Source of the DNA: Phytophthora sp. 'mugwort'
Lineage: Eukaryota; Oomycota; Peronosporomycetes; Peronosporales; Peronosporaceae
DNA: 64,000 nucleotides
Direction of reading: 5' to 3'
NCBI GenBank assembly: GCA_033558025.1
Contig: JAUCEF010000004.1
Span: 3,720,001-3,784,000, forward strand
Shown: positions 35,701 through 43,725 of the stretch, piece by piece
Layout: each line of letters begins with the position of its first letter
Numbering within the stretch: position 1 is the stretch's first letter
Made by a program: the position numbers and the translations under genes
The notes under the pieces: model-generated
Seen by the model: only the letters and a program-made list of their open reading frames with translations
Databases searched by the model: none
Told to the model about the DNA's origin: nothing

Positions 35701-38700
35701 CTTGCGGCACGAGGAGCTGACGGACCGGGTTCGCCGTCCACTTCCTGTTCTCCACGACGTCTGTCGATGAGATAAGCGAGTCCAGCCAGGGCATGTCGCT
35801 CACAGACGCAGCTAGAGCAGCAAACCACTCGGAAGCAGAGGGTAGAGCGTTCTCCTCCGTGGGCAACGACACTTTAATGACGTCGTCGCTCTCCGTGACG
35901 TGGACGCCGTCGATGTTAATAGCCCGACGGATGGAGGCATCCGGGACAGCAACAACCTCACCGCGTTCCTCCACGACTTTGGTAAACCCGTTGATAATGC
36001 CGCCCAGGATATCCACGACGGGTTCGTCTACCGTCGCGCTGTATCGAACTGCCACGGGGCCTTGAAGGATCAATACGCGCTGCGCATCACGGTCCGGGAC
36101 TGCGTCTAAATCCTCCGAGAACCAGAGCGAGTCCTTCTTGAACCACGTCTTAAAGTCCGTGTCAATAACTGGTACAAAGTTCACCGATTTGCCACCCGTG
36201 CGGCACAGTTCAAGGAAGAAATCGCAGTCCACGACGGACATCAACGTCGTGACAGCTTTGGGATACGTGGACAGAAAGGCATCGAGCACAGCCCTCGGAT
36301 CCGCGTTTAGTCCCGCATCTTGGACAAATGTGTCGCCACACTCTTCACGATAGAAACGCTGCTCCGTACGCAAGAGAAACTTGCTCCAACGCGACCAATA
36401 CGTGTCGTGCACCCAGTGTGGCGGCCTTCCCGGGTTCTCCACGACCATCAAGTCGGTCATGCGGGCCAAGACGTCGCCGTACGACATCTCCTCCAAGTCA
36501 ACAGGGACGATCTCCCCCGTCTCGGCATCGCGTTTGCGGCCGAAGAACGGGCGCTGGAAGTCCGCGTTCAGACGAGCTATGATGTCCGTCTTGTCGAGTC
36601 GAAGAGCGAGTCCTAGTTGCTCATGCGGGATGGAGAAGTACTTGGCGTCAAACTCCTTCCAGAGCAGAGTACAGCGGTTGGCCACAACGTGAATGGCCTC
36701 GCCCAGCTCGGAAGTAACCGTGGTCACGCCGCCCACAACACCCGTGTAGCTCGTTTCCCAGTCCCGTTCGGAACCGATACCCGGCGTGTCCACGAGCAAT
36801 TTCTTGACTTCCGGTGCGGTCGCAGCCTCCTTCGCAACCATCACACGAGACCCAAGCAGAATGCCATCCACAGGCATCTTGGCCACGTGGCCACGGGCCA
36901 AACTCCAGTCGCCCGTAAGGTACGTGACTGAGTCCTCCCAGTTGCCGAAACCTGAGCCCACAACCAGCAGCACGTTCGACACGCGGCGAATCGCGGCGTA
37001 CGTCTCCTCTATCGGCTGATGGAAATCCTCGAAGCTGTGGTGGCCACCTGCGCGGCCGCCCGTCCACTGAATCATGACGTTCATCGCCGGCATTGCCGTC
37101 GCAATTTCCAGCACTGCGTGAATGCCGTCAACAGAACCAGGTTTAAGGCACACCAGCTTGATGCCGACCGCCTCGAGCTGCGTCATGATGTCAAGCGCAC
37201 GCTCCGTTGTCGGCACGCCGGCGCCGATCGTGATACTCTCGATTGGCACACCACTGCGACGCATGCGAAGCACCAGTGGGAACTGAAAGCCCCACTGCTT
37301 GGCGTTCAGGTACAGCATGTTGATCGAAACGCCACGGCCGGGCTGGATCTTGGACACGAGATCCGTCACGGCGTCTTCGAACATACGTGGACGCGTGAGG
37401 CCACCTGCGGCCAGTTCGCCGTGGAAACCAGCGTTCTGAATCGCTGCCACGAGGTCGACGCCGTTCAGACTGGTGGTCGGTGTCATCCCCGCCACCATAA
37501 CCGGCGGCTTGTGGAGCACGCGCGTGAAGTTGTTGACGAGTTTGCCCTGCGACGTCACGTACGGACCGAATTTCTTCGCCCACGTCGAGTCTGTCGAGCT
37601 GAAGGTCGGCGCCGCGTCAATGAACTGGTCGAGTCCGACCAACGCCGACGACTTGATGAGCGGATACCTGGAAGTAGCGACGACCACCTGTATACCGAGA
37701 CCTTCGTTCACCTTGTTGCTCAACTTGGCCACGCCGAGGTCCGGGCCGAACTCAAGGACGTGGGTCGTGTCCGAGTGGTGCGTCGTAATCATTGACCACG
37801 TAGCCGTCCAGTCTACGAGCTGTAGCAGCTGCAACTCAACGAGTTCCTCCATGACATCGTCAACCGTCTGTAGGTTGGTCGCGTCCGTGTTGGTCCCGTA
37901 CACTGGGATCAGCAGTTGGCTTCCTTTGAGCTTGCAGTGAACACGTTGAACGTCCTGCATCACCTTAGACTTCGCTGCACTTAGTAGCGGAGTGTGGAAA
38001 GGAGCAGAAAGCGGCAAAAACGACAGGGATCCTACGGGTTGTCGCTGCGAGTGCGGGATGCGGGTCTGCTCAGCACCGGGCTTGGCTATCACCGCCTCGA
38101 GCGACTGCTTCAGCATCGTCAGAGTGGCAGGAAAACCCGTCACGTTGATCATATTCGACGCGTTGATGAGTGAGAGCTGCAGGTCCGGCATTTTAGCTTG
38201 ACGCTGAGCAATTTCGAGTGTCTTCAGCACCTGTTCCTTGTTGAGCCCACGCACAGCAAGCATGGGACTGGCATTCGCCACCTTCTTGTGCTTCTGGTTG
38301 TAAAGCACCAGCATCTCTTGATACGTCTCCTGCGCACGTAGGCCTTGCCAGAACATGTAGCGCAGCATATCGATCCCCAGTTCTTGAAACTCGTCCACTG
38401 TTGCAGCCGCCGCGAAGATCGCAGCACTCACGACGCCTTGACTGTGGCCGATAGCCGTGGCCGAGTTCTTGAGCATGCTCTCGTGGGTGACGCGCGTAGT
38501 CTCGAGGAAGTTGAGATAGTTGGCGCATTGCGTCAGCATCAACAACGGCATGCTGAAGAAGACCCGGTTCATCGCCAACCCGTCCGGGACGTCGCCGATC
38601 TCCAGATACTGCAGCCATTTGGCCAAGTCAACGACAGCTTCAAACGCGACGGACGTCTTGGCCTCGTCCGTGCTTGACTCCTCCAGCAGCGCCCGGGCCG

Positions 38701-38890
38701 CGTTGTTGATAAACTCACGCGTGATGGTCTCGGACGCGGCATAAAGTCGCTGCAGCTCGGTCCAGTACGAGAGGCCTTGGCCACCAAACTCCGGGATGAA
38801 CTTGTACTTGCCCGCGTCGATAGCAGCGGCCACCAACGTCGTAGACTTCACCTCTGTGGTAGTTTCACCGCTCTTAATGGCGTCACTCAT
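26741..38890 (-). CDS. Type I fatty acid synthase, fused beta-alpha chain with two ACP domains
   Basis: One uninterrupted frame of 4,049 residues builds saturated fatty acids from acetyl- and malonyl-CoA in the cytosol. Domain order is that of fungal FAS beta followed directly by alpha. Acetyltransferase: GHSQG, Ser150. Enoyl reductase: from about 460, KPPVMVAGMTPTT. Dehydratase of hot-dog fold: about 1290-1560, DLNPIHRSRYAA. Malonyl/palmitoyl transferase: AGHSLGEYAG, Ser1699. Two tandem ACPs have phosphopantetheine serines at 2112 and 2298 in GKSAVQNEI. Ketoreductase: from about 2830, KVALLTGCGKDSIGAE. Ketosynthase: Cys3444 in PVGACATAAES, with FHATGTKANDKNES and QKSITGHPKGAAA. Phosphopantetheinyl transferase: about 3920-4049, VGVGVDVQPV and WAAKEAAIKA. 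Fungi usually have one ACP and two chains. All catalytic motifs are present, so it should be active. Large antisense frames in this span are shadows. Confidence 0.97.
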   Translation of the reverse strand: MSDAIKSGETTTEVKSTTLVAAAIDAGKYKFIPEFGGQGLSYWTELQRLYAASETITREFINNAARALLEESSTDEAKTSVAFEAVVDLAKWLQYLEIGDVPDGLAMNRVFFSMPLLMLTQCANYLNFLETTRVTHESMLKNSATAIGHSQGVVSAAIFAAAATVDEFQELGIDMLRYMFWQGLRAQETYQEMLVLYNQKHKKVANASPMLAVRGLNKEQVLKTLEIAQRQAKMPDLQLSLINASNMINVTGFPATLTMLKQSLEAVIAKPGAEQTRIPHSQRQPVGSLSFLPLSAPFHTPLLSAAKSKVMQDVQRVHCKLKGSQLLIPVYGTNTDATNLQTVDDVMEELVELQLLQLVDWTATWSMITTHHSDTTHVLEFGPDLGVAKLSNKVNEGLGIQVVVATSRYPLIKSSALVGLDQFIDAAPTFSSTDSTWAKKFGPYVTSQGKLVNNFTRVLHKPPVMVAGMTPTTSLNGVDLVAAIQNAGFHGELAAGGLTRPRMFEDAVTDLVSKIQPGRGVSINMLYLNAKQWGFQFPLVLRMRRSGVPIESITIGAGVPTTERALDIMTQLEAVGIKLVCLKPGSVDGIHAVLEIATAMPAMNVMIQWTGGRAGGHHSFEDFHQPIEETYAAIRRVSNVLLVVGSGFGNWEDSVTYLTGDWSLARGHVAKMPVDGILLGSRVMVAKEAATAPEVKKLLVDTPGIGSERDWETSYTGVVGGVTTVTSELGEAIHVVANRCTLLWKEFDAKYFSIPHEQLGLALRLDKTDIIARLNADFQRPFFGRKRDAETGEIVPVDLEEMSYGDVLARMTDLMVVENPGRPPHWVHDTYWSRWSKFLLRTEQRFYREECGDTFVQDAGLNADPRAVLDAFLSTYPKAVTTLMSVVDCDFFLELCRTGGKSVNFVPVIDTDFKTWFKKDSLWFSEDLDAVPDRDAQRVLILQGPVAVRYSATVDEPVVDILGGIINGFTKVVEERGEVVAVPDASIRRAINIDGVHVTESDDVIKVSLPTEENALPSASEWFAALAASVSDMPWLDSLISSTDVVENRKWTANPVRQLLVPQVGQKCMVDAAGIRVFDSSIDMSGPVIEITKKAVGIAVVVNEVRPAVTGLKARVVALEMTFKYHPELSCPIHVDSDLIEKVKAFYAHFWLAIEGKEDESCKSACTASVTSCFSADFSISKDDIAAYRGALGLDINTAGAPADFSTVVAWRPLIQSVFTKEVKGNLLDLVHLKHSYKLLSSRKASTTFLSGDELVSTSKVNSLRIIDSGKIVQGVATISRRTVNDDMMETLEPLVELHSEFLIRGSFDDFESTYSVDKSVDELVLYRLEDVAVLTAKPWLKLAAGFSLNLGDRLTFQLTTKKQYISINSLRSLEVSGVLLREEAGSTVEIGTVEFKSDKVNESPVAAFIRQLQLEDVKIGVNNGAYLLETPLEITVPTNALAYAVASRDLNPIHRSRYAAILGHLPQGKPIMHGLWTATKVRDLVIQSFGQGLDTNVVDYNVDFDAMVSPGDTLFMQARHVGVDKGKKVLSIEVVNTRSDRVISARAVVKQAPMAVVFTGQGSAEVGMGMARYEESSIAREVWDRGDLHLLNTFGFSILDIVRTNPKSITVHFGGKKGRQIRDKYRSLTCEDPETGEVGPLLPDITACTQSFTFSLSDGLLFATQFNQPALVLLEKAMFSEIEAAQLIPDDAYFAGHSLGEYAGLSSFAGALALEDVVEVVFLRGLIMQNAVKRDIHGRSAYGMVAANPARVGPHLTEELLHAIVKGIETASGKLLQVVNFNVQQYQYVVAGENVNLETLSRALTAFKTLQSTGPEDVTKVIADSLEHARSLKERCEQSGRTFTLTRGLATILLPGIDVPFHSRELLGGVPSFRALLRTKFDPQVLERQLPLLVNRYIPNLVATPFSLERAYVEKVYTATNSLYLAEVLDPIQWELTTRAQLTHLLVVELLAYQFASPVEWIKTQQLMFADGGVHRFVEIGPAPTLANMALRTLQLGEFPDVPREILWYQRDREVVHFEEETWGISASEYVRGSVAGAVESVPVPVTPVAAPAVAPVQQAYAIPAPVTDAAPDAPVTALHVLRVLPAVRLNKELSEITENTDVKTLCAGKSAVQNEILGDLEKEFGSDVPDGAGEVPLKELASHFSSYSTLGKVTNGLVNQVVASKMPGGFTMSRIKEYLSLDKGLGAGRIESVLAHSLLLAPPTRFKSEDDARKWLDDSMSDYASFAGVSLARPATAAPGATATYLNPASVSIPTISDKPVEAKHALLVMIAARFGKAFNEVIETTSIKTLSAGKSAVQNEIVGDLKKEFGAGPDDAAEMKLVELADKFSDYNSPGKVTSALVGKMLASKMPGGFGFSAIKEYLSSERCLPSGRVESVLLHGLTHSPKQRLTDESTAKKWLDTVVDDYSTYAAVDIPYLSKLGGMMASSVMDHQVMQASSLSSNFEKRLKAMMTDQVDAMTSFLSEEKLDWHRKIETEVELREGVESSMSQWMGEHGEVYTTGITGKFDPKKVREYDSYWNWAVQDAIELYYRAAAGKDVSGRPKIAANEALNTRFEAMTRFVNKSVDTITDGSALPPLEWFKPYLCNRATPELLQCTEFFESRAEENGGPELAQAVQLLAKQVKEWLNRDPVNIQSFRPTQPQLLIHEDGELEYSEVLRPGVADAISYVNEIARGLEYNDAVETVGVAGSDVTAGMTSAVGFESTVNDDGSISGDPASDGSETVESVVADMQGAKANTVAPVERAKLSALRDSFRTRVTRESDTSIVSRSSSLGYSLNESLKKLVLPHVHVRKPSDVDPTLRLYNVKSTCVLLSCMREMASTGVSFTDKVALLTGCGKDSIGAEMVKTLLEGGATVFVTTSSFSLKTTTMFREIYEQHGSRGSRLLVLPFNQASKMDVRSLVTYVYDVHKLDLDFVVPFAALSEVGRISDLDSRSELAHRIMLTNVVRLLGEIVTAKKTRGVTTRPALVILPMSPNHGSFGGDGLYAESKLGVESLMAKWHSEGWDEQLSIVGAVIGWTRGTGLMSANNVVAVGVEKMGVRTFSTTEMGFNLSALMHPRMVDRATDSPVFVDLSGGMAQVHNLKQRVDAIRSDLMNKAKLQASVHAVLEEEASAAIPSKVSPRANYSSYFCNTFPNLSGVTTISTSPKQALLRGMLDLRQVVVVTGFGEVSPWGNSRTRWEMESYGEFSMEGCIELAWLTGRIVLEKGNWVDAKTNEIVPDHEVKPRYEEEILEHCGIRLVEPELFDGYDPKHKMVLHQIAIDKNMSPIEVADRDEALQCRKELGEDNVDVFQNASGAWMIRLRKGSVLNIPRALSFDRFVAGQIPTGWSAERLGLSKDLAESVDPITLYALASTMDAFVAAGVTDPYEFYQYVHVSDVGNTSGGGMGGARAFSQIYKHRLLGKPAPSDILQECFINTPPAWVNMLLLSSCGPIKTPVGACATAAESVDIAVETIKNDKARVCVVGGYDDFSEESAFEFAQMKATSDSVKEMSMGREPKEMCRPCSSTLDGFMESHGAGIQLLMDAQLALEMGVPIYGIIALANTATDKNGRSVPAPGQGILTTARETLTDNSKPSPLLDVEYRRRQFDYELESIETWFAREKMLVHGNDSGLKLLGEMKERKVKAAQAMWGHTFYEGRMDIAPIRGALAVWNLDVDDLGATSFHATGTKANDKNESEVTHKQMAHLGRSSGNPLPVMCQKSITGHPKGAAAAWQLNGLLQVLNTGLIPGNRQLDNTWETLRKYNHLVYPNRSLQTDGIKAILLKSFGFGQVSGELVVVHPDYLLSTLSAETFRQYSVRREKRLIKMNTHAQSVITGKQSHIQVKNEAPYSPAQESSVLLDPTVRAQYDVTSQSWRFSGTHSSATAARRRHRGATRVKKTKEAAKTMATSMKQHPTDASSKLLTAINQTASDLGLASVNVGVGVDVQPVATFESPNGREDFIRRNFTDQEMAYCYSAAHPAASFAGRWAAKEAAIKAMSSVAPNLWQDTGVSLREIEVVMTASGAPSVLLSGYPLQIFNRIGLTKLSVSISHSDEYAVAQAVASLE

Positions 38891-38923
38891 GGTGATCTCG
38901 AAAAACGCTGCTGTTTATGTGGC

Positions 38924-38937
38924 AAATTGAATTGTGA
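38924..38937 (-). promoter_or_regulatory. Possible Inr of the fatty acid synthase gene
   Basis: On the minus strand TCACAATTCAATTT matches the oomycete initiator TCATTYBNCAWTTT at 11 of 14 positions, including the full CAATTT half, about 34-47 bp before the ATG. Confidence 0.45.
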
Positions 38938-40211
38938 CTAAATTGTTTCCGGTGCTGTCTGGGTCCCTCTCCACAATGAGGTGCTTGATACGACTTGATC
39001 ACTCCAACACAGGCTTGTTAGTCGCAAAGAAGACGTGGTTGATGATCACTCCAGTGTCATGACTCGACACTTGCGGCCTGGTTAAGGTCGTCCTGAAGCA
39101 TCGTAGCAATCATGATGGAGGATTGCTACGAGTTCACAATCGTTTTGGGGGTCGTGGCGAATTGCTATTGGCTGACAAGTTGAAGCGAAGCTGACGCACT
39201 TGGCCAAAGTCTCCGGTAACGCGATGACGCGTCTCAGCTTTAGTCACTAGCATGTCATGCTGTACGATGCGCGACTAGCTTCAGTCGCGACCGAAACTTC
39301 AGGATCGCGAGCTGGCAAGCGCAGTCGTCGCAGTCAAGCAAATCTGAGAAAAGATTAATAGTACGTGTACTGAAGCACCGTCATCGCGTTGCTCGATCCA
39401 GATGATAATCTAGTCGTCAGAAGCACGCCACCCAGGCGGCGCAACTGGCCACGACGTCACCCCCCACCCCCCCATCGGGTTCAACTTGTTACCAGAATTC
39501 CTAGCTTGTGGCAATCTTCCGCCATAAATAAGAAAACCCGGTCCGTGACACGCAATTATTTGGAGCGGCCCGACCCGGGTCGCTCCAAATAACAATCAGC
39601 TTATTACCAATTTAATTGATCCAGACTGGGCCATTCACCGTAAACGTCAGTCAATTAGGACTTGCATTAAAACTCTTTTTCTTGCCAATGTGCACGCAGT
39701 TTTTTCTGGTGTAAAAATGCAGCGACCAGCATGCACCGAGTTAAAACTGGTGGTCTGCTATTCCTCCTTAACGATACCGGCGGGTTGTTGACATGCGCGT
39801 GAATTTGTTGAATTTCCCCACCATTGCCACCTGCGGGACGTTTGTCGGCAGTCAAAATCTTGACAAATGGATACTACCCCGACAAACAAATCACCTGATT
39901 TTTCTTTGATTTTGAATGATTTTGTACGGCAACATATATCAAATTGACAGTTGCCCTTAATTTTATCCTTAAACTCCCGACGACCTCTTGTCTGATAATA
40001 ATAATACGTGTATCGACGAGTAAGCGAACAAATACTGTATTTAGCAAATTATAGCCATCTTTGTTTTGTTTGAAACCTTTTTATTTTTATTTTTCACCTT
40101 TGAAAAGGTTAACTTTATAATATAACCTTTTCTCCTAGAAGTTTTCATTTTTTTCATTCTGGAGCCGGTTGATTTGTTTACCAGAGACTTGGCAAGGCTC
40201 CAGTCCGGAAC
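38938..40211. other. 1.27-kb divergent intergenic region
   Basis: Lies between the start codons of the fatty acid synthase and the PH-MAPK gene. No gene seen. It contains a C-tract near 39460 (two runs of six or seven C around an A), a nested palindrome at 39556-39592, and an AT-rich stretch at 39880-40160 with pyrimidine-rich TCATTTTTTTCATTCT just before the kinase ATG, which is Inr-like. Confidence 0.6.
39556..39592. repeat. Nested palindrome
   Basis: TTATTTGGAGCG at 39556-39567 is the exact reverse complement of 39581-39592. The 13 bases between contain the palindrome GACCCGGGTC sharing its end with the right arm, so the whole is close to a 37-bp cruciform with about four inserted bases. 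Confidence 0.85.
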
Positions 40212-43200
40212 ATGACGCAAAGCCCGAGCATGTCGATGCGGTCTGCGCCGGCCGGGGCGGGCGAGGACGTCCGGCTATCGGCTTCGTACGACATCAAGTC
40301 GCGCGCATCATCGACGTCGTCAATGTCCATCTCCCCGGCGTCGGCCAGCCAGTCGCGCAGCCTGGCCACGCCGTCCGCGGCCCACGCTCCGCACCGCTCA
40401 GTGCCACATGACGTGCCACTGCGCTTCCACTGGGAGGGCTACCTGCAGAAGCGCAGCGACTGGCTCAAACACTGGGAGACGTACTACTTTGTGCTGCGTG
40501 GCCGCTCGCTCTACTGCTACCTGTCCGAGGAGGACGCACGCCGTCAGAACGCCAAGTCCAAGATCAAGAAGGGCAAGTTTGGCTTCTCGGACCGCGTATC
40601 GCTCGTTAAGGCTTGGGACGTCGAAGAGATGCCGAGCATGGCCGTCGGAGGGCCAGCTAGCCAGACGGGCTCGGCGGCTTCCACGCCCGTGGCCGGCGCT
40701 AGCCCGCAGTCGGAATCCGGGGCCGATGCCATGAGTCCGTCCTCGGCCACCGCCACCTCCGCGGACTCCGAGTCCGCCTTCAGGTTCACACTGGCCACAC
40801 AAAAGGGCCATCAGCTGCATTTTCGCACCAATTCAGAGGCCAGCAAGCTCGCGTGGCTGCAGCTCGTGGCCAACGCCATCGCCGACTATGACGTCTCGGG
40901 CCACATGCGCCCGGCCGTGCAGCGACTGCGCACCGACGTGGCCGACTTTTACAAAGGATACGAGTACTTCTACGCGACATTGTGTGCCAGGGTGACGGCG
41001 GACGACGGTGGAGTGCGGATTGTTATGCCCCCTTCGCCGTCTACGGCCGGGCCGTGCACCCCTGGAGGAGCGACGGAGGAGACGGACAGATCTAGTCTCA
41101 CGCTGCCGCTGCCGAGCGGCAAGAAGTCGACGGCGTCGTTCATGTCGGTCACCCCAAACCAGCCTCTGGCCAAGACTAACGTGCTAGCGCCAATGGACCA
41201 CGTGCTGGTCCGCTTTTTTTCGCTCTTGAAGTCCGACGTGATTCTACGCAGCAACTACCTGCCCATGGTGCCGTTCGAGGGCAAATACCGCGGTTTTGGT
41301 GGCGTTCTCGAGTACTTCTCAAGGTTATCTCAATCTGTACAGGTGGAACAGTTTATCGTAGAGAGCATCCAGATGGAGGAGGACGAAGAACAGGGTGAGA
41401 CCGCAGACTTTGAACTGCGCCACCGCCGGAACCGCAATCGTGTGGTCGTCATCTCCGGGAGGGAAACCATGCAAGTGCGATACAATCAGACTAGGTTTAT
41501 GCAGCAGTGGACTCACAAGCTGCACTTTAAGCCGAGCGATGGCGGCCGCGTGAGTCGCTGGGAGATTTTCGGCGACGTTGTGGCCTCCAGTGTCGTGTTT
41601 AAAGCACCTGGTTGCACTACAAACCTCACGCTGCCATCGCTGGCAGAGCGCATCCGGGAATCAGTGGTCGGTGGCTATGTGGTTTCAATTAATCTGTACC
41701 AAATCACGGATGTTCGGTCACGAGAGTTGCAAGGCGACGAGTTTTTCGTTCGCTGTTCGCTGGATACCAACGAGTTTGAGGGCGTATGGCATACAGAAGC
41801 TCAGTCTCGGTCGTCTCCTCCTGTGGAATGTCCGGCCGACTCGAGTGAACTCACGCCGTCGTGGTCGTACAATTACCAACAGGAGCTTTTCTTGCAGTTT
41901 GACCGGCTGTCACGTGATGACAACACTGTGTTGCTCATTGAATGCTGCCGTAACTCGAATCACGAGGTTGTTGCCCGCACTCACGTTAACCTTGCTAGCT
42001 TCTTGAACAGCAGCAGTGGTAGCAGTTTAAGCACTGGCGGTACAATTTCCAGTCGACTGATGGGGCGACGAAGCTGGAGAAAAACCGGGAGTAATGCGTC
42101 AAGGGCAGGAGAACTAAAGAGCTACGTACTGTCCAACGACCACCAGAGTTTCTTTGGCAAGTTGCAGCTCGGTCTTACAATCTCGTCCATGTCCCATCGG
42201 TCCGTCTCACAACGATCTTCGACGTCGAGTTTCCGGGACAGTTACCGGGGCAGCTTCTGTTCAGACGACGGAAGTATTGGAGCTGCTTCTCTGGCGTCGT
42301 TCGAAAGCCCGTCAGCACGTACGAGTTTCCGCTCGTTCACAAAATTGACGCAGCAATTTTCGCCTCCAGGAGACGAGGTCATGCACCAGTTTGTTATCAA
42401 TGGCGTACGCTATCAATTGGCGGAAAAGTACCGAATGGTCAAGATTGTAGGAAAAGGGACCTACGGTGAGGTGATTGCAGCAAGCGATTTTGTCCATGGC
42501 GGTACTTTTGCCATAAAAAAACTGGGCCAGTTTTTGCGACATCCAAAAGTGGCTTTATTGGCACTACGCGAAATCAAGTTGATGAGCGAGATTGGCACAC
42601 ATCCGTGTCTTATGGGCTTCCACGAGCTGCAGCGACCACTAGACTACGAGCATTTCGAAGATCTGTACATCATCCAGCCACTCATGGAGACGGATTTGTG
42701 CCGTATTATCCACTCGAAAGAAAGTTTAAGCGATGATCAAGTGCAGTATTTCCTGTACCAAATGCTCTGTGGCATTCATTATCTACACTCGGCGGATGTC
42801 TTGCACCGCGATCTCAAGCCGAGCAATATCCTCGTAAATTCGGATTGCCGGATCAAAATCTGCGATTTTGGGCTTGCACGGCATGCGAACGACCGGGATC
42901 TGGCCGAAGGACTCTCGGAGTATGTGGTTACACGATGGTACCGAGCCCCAGAGCTGCTGCTAGCGAACGCGTACACCAAAGCTATCGATATGTGGTCTAT
43001 TGGCTGCATATTTGCCGAGTTGCTGGGTCGACACATTATGTTCCCTGGAACGTCTTACGTTGATCAGCTCAAGGTGATTGTGGACATTGTGGGCACCCCG
43101 ACGACCTTCAGCTTCTGCGATAACCCCGTGGCGCGCCGCTACGCCGGACGGCAGTTCCTGGTCCAGAACCCACATGTGCCTAAGGTGGACTGGGCGCAGA

Positions 43201-43487
43201 TATTCCCGGAAGCCAATCCGGACGGACTGGATCTGCTAGACCGCCTGCTACAGTTCGATCCGGCCAAGCGTATCACAGCCGCCGAGGCACTGGAGCACCC
43301 GTACGTGAGCCAGTGGCGCGACCCGCAACTGGAGCAGCCGTGCCACGCCGACGTCGCGACGAAGCTGACGCAATTCGATTACGCGCAAATGTCGTACGAC
43401 CCGCAGACGCTGAAGAAATTGCTTTACCAGGAGGTCATGAAGGCACAGCTTCCGCCCCCGCAACAGCAGGAAAGTATCGCCGAGTAG
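40212..43487 (+). CDS. PH / SnoaL-like / C2-like / MAP kinase fusion protein
   Basis: Single-exon, 1,091 residues. Residues 72-223 form a PH domain (WEGYLQKRSDWLKHWETYYF, later FRFTLATQKGHQLHF) split by a Ser/Ala-rich insert. About 329-464 looks like a SnoaL/NTF2-like fold (LLKSDVILRSNYLP, VVVISGRETMQVRYNQTRF). About 488-594 resembles a C2-type beta sandwich. From about 739 to 1033 is a complete MAPK domain: glycine loop GKGTYGEV, K769, HRD with D867, DFG with D885, then VVTRWYRAPE and a MAPK-type insert. The activation-loop motif is S902-E-Y904, where MAPKs carry T-x-Y. The PH domain suggests recruitment to phosphoinositide membranes; kinase activity is likely because all catalytic residues are present. 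Upstream MAPKK and substrates are unknown. The two middle domain calls are from pattern only. Confidence 0.9.
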   Translation: MTQSPSMSMRSAPAGAGEDVRLSASYDIKSRASSTSSMSISPASASQSRSLATPSAAHAPHRSVPHDVPLRFHWEGYLQKRSDWLKHWETYYFVLRGRSLYCYLSEEDARRQNAKSKIKKGKFGFSDRVSLVKAWDVEEMPSMAVGGPASQTGSAASTPVAGASPQSESGADAMSPSSATATSADSESAFRFTLATQKGHQLHFRTNSEASKLAWLQLVANAIADYDVSGHMRPAVQRLRTDVADFYKGYEYFYATLCARVTADDGGVRIVMPPSPSTAGPCTPGGATEETDRSSLTLPLPSGKKSTASFMSVTPNQPLAKTNVLAPMDHVLVRFFSLLKSDVILRSNYLPMVPFEGKYRGFGGVLEYFSRLSQSVQVEQFIVESIQMEEDEEQGETADFELRHRRNRNRVVVISGRETMQVRYNQTRFMQQWTHKLHFKPSDGGRVSRWEIFGDVVASSVVFKAPGCTTNLTLPSLAERIRESVVGGYVVSINLYQITDVRSRELQGDEFFVRCSLDTNEFEGVWHTEAQSRSSPPVECPADSSELTPSWSYNYQQELFLQFDRLSRDDNTVLLIECCRNSNHEVVARTHVNLASFLNSSSGSSLSTGGTISSRLMGRRSWRKTGSNASRAGELKSYVLSNDHQSFFGKLQLGLTISSMSHRSVSQRSSTSSFRDSYRGSFCSDDGSIGAASLASFESPSARTSFRSFTKLTQQFSPPGDEVMHQFVINGVRYQLAEKYRMVKIVGKGTYGEVIAASDFVHGGTFAIKKLGQFLRHPKVALLALREIKLMSEIGTHPCLMGFHELQRPLDYEHFEDLYIIQPLMETDLCRIIHSKESLSDDQVQYFLYQMLCGIHYLHSADVLHRDLKPSNILVNSDCRIKICDFGLARHANDRDLAEGLSEYVVTRWYRAPELLLANAYTKAIDMWSIGCIFAELLGRHIMFPGTSYVDQLKVIVDIVGTPTTFSFCDNPVARRYAGRQFLVQNPHVPKVDWAQIFPEANPDGLDLLDRLLQFDPAKRITAAEALEHPYVSQWRDPQLEQPCHADVATKLTQFDYAQMSYDPQTLKKLLYQEVMKAQLPPPQQQESIAE

Positions 43488-43725
43488 ACGCCTGTACCAT
43501 GTAGAGAAGGGAAATACACACTAATACAAAAGCGAACATAAATACAATTTTGAAGTACTGTATGGTACCTATTTATCCTTGCCAACATATTCTTTTCAGC
43601 CAATCGTATCGATCAATATTCTAACATTTCATCCACTCCTAGCTCATGATTCCTCTGGCCACAGATAACCAAAAGTGCCGAGCCATTTCACGCCTCTCAT
43701 TCCCCCGCATCTCCAGGCTGAGGAC

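Noticed and set aside
37019..37795. 258-codon plus-strand frame inside the fatty acid synthase gene, and many similar antisense frames from 26.7 to 38.9 kb
   Set aside because: They lie wholly antisense to a long coding frame with catalytic motifs, have composition typical of shadow frames (His/Arg rich) and no domain.
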